This document shows positions 61,873 to 64,000 of a stretch of 64,000 nucleotides of DNA, one piece after another. A model generated the notes under the pieces. It was not told the origin of the DNA, ran no database searches, and saw only the letters and a program-made list of their open reading frames with translations. Every line of letters begins with the position of its first letter. Positions within the stretch are counted from its first letter, which is position 1. This DNA comes from DASQGA01 sp963722715 (GTDB lineage: Bacteria > Actinomycetota > Thermoleophilia > Gaiellales > Gaiellaceae): assembly GCA_963722715.1 (NCBI GenBank), contig CAVROA010000020.1, forward strand, positions 186,001 through 250,000. Reading direction: 5' to 3'. The position numbers and the translations under genes are program-made.

Positions 61873-63150
61873 ATGGACGTGATCGGGAACGCGGCTCTCG
61901 GAAGCGACCTGGCCTGGGTTCGCCTGACGCTGCTTGGCGGCCGCGTGCAGGACGCTACGGGCGAGGGGGAGGGAGTCACTGAGCTCTGCCGAGCGGTCCG
62001 AGGACTTCCGATCCTCGAAGCCGCAGCCGTGCCTGCCCCGAGGCTGGCTGCCGAGGCCCTGCACGACGCCCTCGGCCCGGCCGCTGCCGCGACCGCCGGC
62101 GAGCGGCGCGTTGCCGTCGCCATGAGCGGGGGCGTCGACAGCGCCGTTGCTCTACTGCGCGCTCGCGATCAGGGCTTCGAGCCCGTGGGCGTGACCCTGC
62201 GGCTCTGGACAGACCCCGGCGGCCCGGACTCCGAGCGCGTGTGCTGCTCGCCCTCGGCCGTCGCCGCGGCCCGCGATGCGTGCCACGGTCTGGGCCTTCC
62301 GCACTTCACGCTTGACCTCCGCGAACAGTTCCGTCGGGCCGTCGTGGCGCCGTTCGTCCGGGGCTATGCGCGTGGCGAGACACCGAACCCGTGCGTGCGC
62401 TGCAACGGCGGTTTTCGCTTCGCAGAGCTTCTGGCCTTCGCGCGCCGAATCGGCGCGCAAAGGCTCGCCACAGGCCACTACGCACGCATTGTCGAGCGCG
62501 ACGGCACCCTTCTGCTCGCGCGTGCTACCGACCACGCCAAGGACCAGTCGTACATGCTCGCCCGCCTCGATCCACGCTGGCTCCCCCGCCTCTGGTTCCC
62601 GCTCGGAGAGCAGGGCAAGGAGCAGACGCGCGAGGAAGCCCGAGCGGCCGGTCTAGCAGCGGCCGAGCGCCGCGAGAGCCAGGAGGCCTGCTTCCTGGCC
62701 GGCGGCGACTACCGCGACTTCCTCACCCGCCACGGGCTCGAGGCGGCCGACGGCCCGGTCGTCGACGAGGAGGGGCGCGAGCTGGGACGTCATGACGGCT
62801 TCTGGCGGTTCACGCCCGGCCAACGTCGCGGGCTCGGCGTCTGGACCGGCGCGCCGGCGTACGCCCTCAGGACCGAGCCCCGGACGAACACCGTCGTCGT
62901 CGGCCCGAAGGAAGCGCTGGCGCGGCGCCGCGTCGTCTCGCGGGCCGGCCGTCTTTTTGCCCCTGCGAACCGGGTCGAGGCGAAGGTGCGCTACCGGTCG
63001 CCCGCGACGCCGGCCTCGGTGACCCGGATGAAGCGGGGATTTCGGCTCGACCTCGAGGTGCCCGCGTACGGCATCGCAGCGGGTCAGGCCGCCGTTCTCT
63101 ACGACGACGAGGCGATCGTCGGAGCCGGACTGATCTCGTCCGCGAGCTGA
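61873..63150 (+). CDS. mnmA: tRNA 2-thiouridylase MnmA with NifU-like N-terminal extension
   Basis: 425 residues, about 60-70 longer than usual. Residues 78-425 are MnmA, which thiolates U34 of tRNA-Lys, -Glu and -Gln: PP-loop SGGVDS (85-90), catalytic Cys 174 (NPCVRCN) and Cys 273 (QEACFLAGG). Residues 1-70 (VRLTLLGGRVQDA, then GVTELCRAVRGLPILEAAAV) resemble an iron-sulfur scaffold (NifU-N/IscU-like) domain but keep only one Cys (39), so cluster binding is doubtful. ATG at 61873 is the only sensible start. Upstream lies the structured RNA candidate. Confidence 0.88.
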   Translation: MDVIGNAALGSDLAWVRLTLLGGRVQDATGEGEGVTELCRAVRGLPILEAAAVPAPRLAAEALHDALGPAAAATAGERRVAVAMSGGVDSAVALLRARDQGFEPVGVTLRLWTDPGGPDSERVCCSPSAVAAARDACHGLGLPHFTLDLREQFRRAVVAPFVRGYARGETPNPCVRCNGGFRFAELLAFARRIGAQRLATGHYARIVERDGTLLLARATDHAKDQSYMLARLDPRWLPRLWFPLGEQGKEQTREEARAAGLAAAERRESQEACFLAGGDYRDFLTRHGLEAADGPVVDEEGRELGRHDGFWRFTPGQRRGLGVWTGAPAYALRTEPRTNTVVVGPKEALARRRVVSRAGRLFAPANRVEAKVRYRSPATPASVTRMKRGFRLDLEVPAYGIAAGQAAVLYDDEAIVGAGLISSAS

Positions 63151-63165
63151 GGCTAAGATCGAGCG

Positions 63166-63630
63166 GTGCTTCTCGCGGACACATCGGCTGTGGACATCCT
63201 CTGGATCGCTCTCAGCATCTTCTTCGTCGTCCTCGCTGCGGGGCTCGGCTACCTGTGTTTTCGGCTGGCGGGCGCCGTCGGGCGGCTCTCGGGCTTCATC
63301 AGGGGGCTCGAGCAGGAGCTGCTCCCGGTCATCACCAAGATCGGCGGCACGGTCGACCGGACGAACCAGCAGCTGGACAAGGTCGATCTGGTCACCGACA
63401 GCGCGGTGGACGCCGCCGAGAGCGTCGACACCGTCATCCGTGCAGTCACGATGGCGGTGACCCGGCCCGTCCAGCGGATCTCGGCGCTCGCTGCGGGGAT
63501 CACCCATGGCTTCGCCTCCTTGTGGGCGCGACGCGACCCTTCGGCAGCGTACGAGGCCGCCAAGCAGGCCGCCGAGCGGCGGGAGCGCGAGATTGCCGAG
63601 GAGCTTGGCCGCGAGGAACCCGGGCCGTGA
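63166..63630 (+). CDS. DUF948 membrane-anchored protein
   Basis: 154 residues. One N-terminal membrane helix (ILWIALSIFFVVLAAGLGYLCF), then a helical domain of DUF948 type (GLEQELLPVITKIGGTVDRTNQQLDKVD), and a charged Ala/Glu/Arg tail. Function unknown. GTG at 63166. Its stop overlaps the next gene (GTGA), so the two are coupled. Confidence 0.75.
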   Translation: MLLADTSAVDILWIALSIFFVVLAAGLGYLCFRLAGAVGRLSGFIRGLEQELLPVITKIGGTVDRTNQQLDKVDLVTDSAVDAAESVDTVIRAVTMAVTRPVQRISALAAGITHGFASLWARRDPSAAYEAAKQAAERREREIAEELGREEPGP

Positions 63631-64000
63631 GCGACCGGATCATCGTCACCATTCCTCAAGACGAGTCGTATCACGGCGTCGCACGCCTGGTCGTGGGGGG
63701 CCTCGCAGCCCGTCTGTCCTTCTCGTTCGAGTATCTGGAGGACCTCCAGCTTGCGCTCGACACTCTGCTCGCAAACGGCGCCTACCAGGCCGGCTCGGAC
63801 GTCACCCTCGAGCTCATCGTCGAGGAGGACGGTGTCGAGATGTGCGTCGGCCCCGTGACGTCCGAGCTGCGCGACGATCTGGAGCGTGAGGTGGACGAGA
63901 GCGAAGGAGTCGGCCTGGGCAGGCTGCTCGGGACGCTTGCCGAAAGCGTCGAGATCGAATCGAGGGACGGCAACGAGTGGCTCCGCCTCGCGAAGCGCAA
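63627..64000 (+). CDS. anti-sigma-factor-type ATP-binding protein, 3' end cut by window edge
   Basis: About 124 residues are visible; the gene continues beyond the window. It opens with IIVTIPQDESYHGVARLVVGGLAARLSFSFEYLEDLQLALDTLL, matching the N-terminus of RsbW/SpoIIAB-like HATPase (anti-sigma) proteins, where the Glu/Asp in this helix binds ATP-Mg. The later ATP-lid motifs are not yet reached or not obvious. Such proteins usually precede a SigB/SigF-type sigma factor, which may lie downstream. GTG at 63627. Confidence 0.6.
   Translation, partial: MSDRIIVTIPQDESYHGVARLVVGGLAARLSFSFEYLEDLQLALDTLLANGAYQAGSDVTLELIVEEDGVEMCVGPVTSELRDDLEREVDESEGVGLGRLLGTLAESVEIESRDGNEWLRLAKR

Noticed and set aside
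1..64000. CRISPR arrays, insertion sequences or prophage genes
   Set aside because: No repeat-spacer pattern, transposase, integrase or phage structural gene was seen on either strand; the only repeat pairs are those listed.

Overview
The window is a dense stretch of bacterial chromosome with very high GC, strong G/C bias at third codon positions, frequent GTG and some TTG starts, and many GTGA/ATGA stop-start overlaps. Gene content (two-subunit glycine decarboxylase, a sulfite-oxidase-like/ferredoxin-reductase/DUF6510 set, DUF1206 and PspC proteins, MFS carriers with a cyclic-nucleotide domain, cyclase-ATPase-TPR giants, an anti-sigma-type ATPase) suggests an uncultured deep-branching actinobacterium, probably class Thermoleophilia (Gaiellales or Solirubrobacterales-like). 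That placement is inferred from gene content only. No phage, plasmid or large mobile element is visible; this looks like core chromosome with a few accessory patches.

Layout. 1-6865 (+): 3' part of a tryptophanase, then the gcvT-gcvH-gcvPA-gcvPB glycine cleavage operon, a small alpha/beta hydrolase and a GST-like protein. 6862-12582 (-): AlkX/YcaQ-type glycosylase, L,D-transpeptidase, DUF1206 membrane protein, then rlmN followed by a molybdopterin oxidoreductase, flavin reductase and zinc-ribbon DUF6510 protein. 12712-18306: PspC protein, signal peptidase, and a tightly coupled operon of threonine aldolase, beta-lactamase-fold hydrolase, unusual metallo-beta-lactamase-fold protein and MFS carrier, closed by a terminator. 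18455-28286: MacB/FtsX-type ABC exporter, Ca2+/H+ antiporter, HAD phosphatase, Cys-rich orphan, endonuclease IV, gltX, a response regulator and a lysylphosphatidylglycerol-synthase-like membrane protein.

28344-32207: tRNA-Glu, then a three-gene surface module (a 53-residue membrane peptide, a SAM methyltransferase-like protein with a non-standard start, a membrane sulfatase-fold enzyme). 32221-40490 has a signalling flavour: an MFS protein with a cyclic-nucleotide-binding domain, a 56-residue microprotein with a duplicated DVEGH motif, a GAF protein coupled to an intracellular subtilase, and a large adenylate-cyclase/ATPase/TPR protein. 40495-47875: secreted orphan, response regulator, secreted serine protease lying between tRNA-Gln and a decayed copy of that tRNA's 3' end, a membrane protein and a heterodimeric ABC exporter. 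48087-54702: histidine degradation (ftcD, hutH, hutU, hutI) interrupted by a D-aminopeptidase-like gene and an inverted-repeat element. 54778-64000: glyoxalase-II-like gene with hisS and aspS, envelope or division-like proteins, a structured RNA candidate upstream of a NifU-like/MnmA fusion, a DUF948 protein and the start of an anti-sigma-type ATPase gene.

Functionally the window leans to amino-acid catabolism feeding one-carbon metabolism (tryptophanase, glycine cleavage, threonine aldolase, histidine degradation via formiminoglutamate), translation (hisS, aspS, gltX, rlmN, mnmA, two tRNAs), and envelope or signalling functions. The least explained items are the 28530-32207 module, the DVEGH microprotein, the tRNA-Gln fragment pair, the 48971-49136 inverted-repeat element and the 6S-like RNA candidate at 61689-61849.
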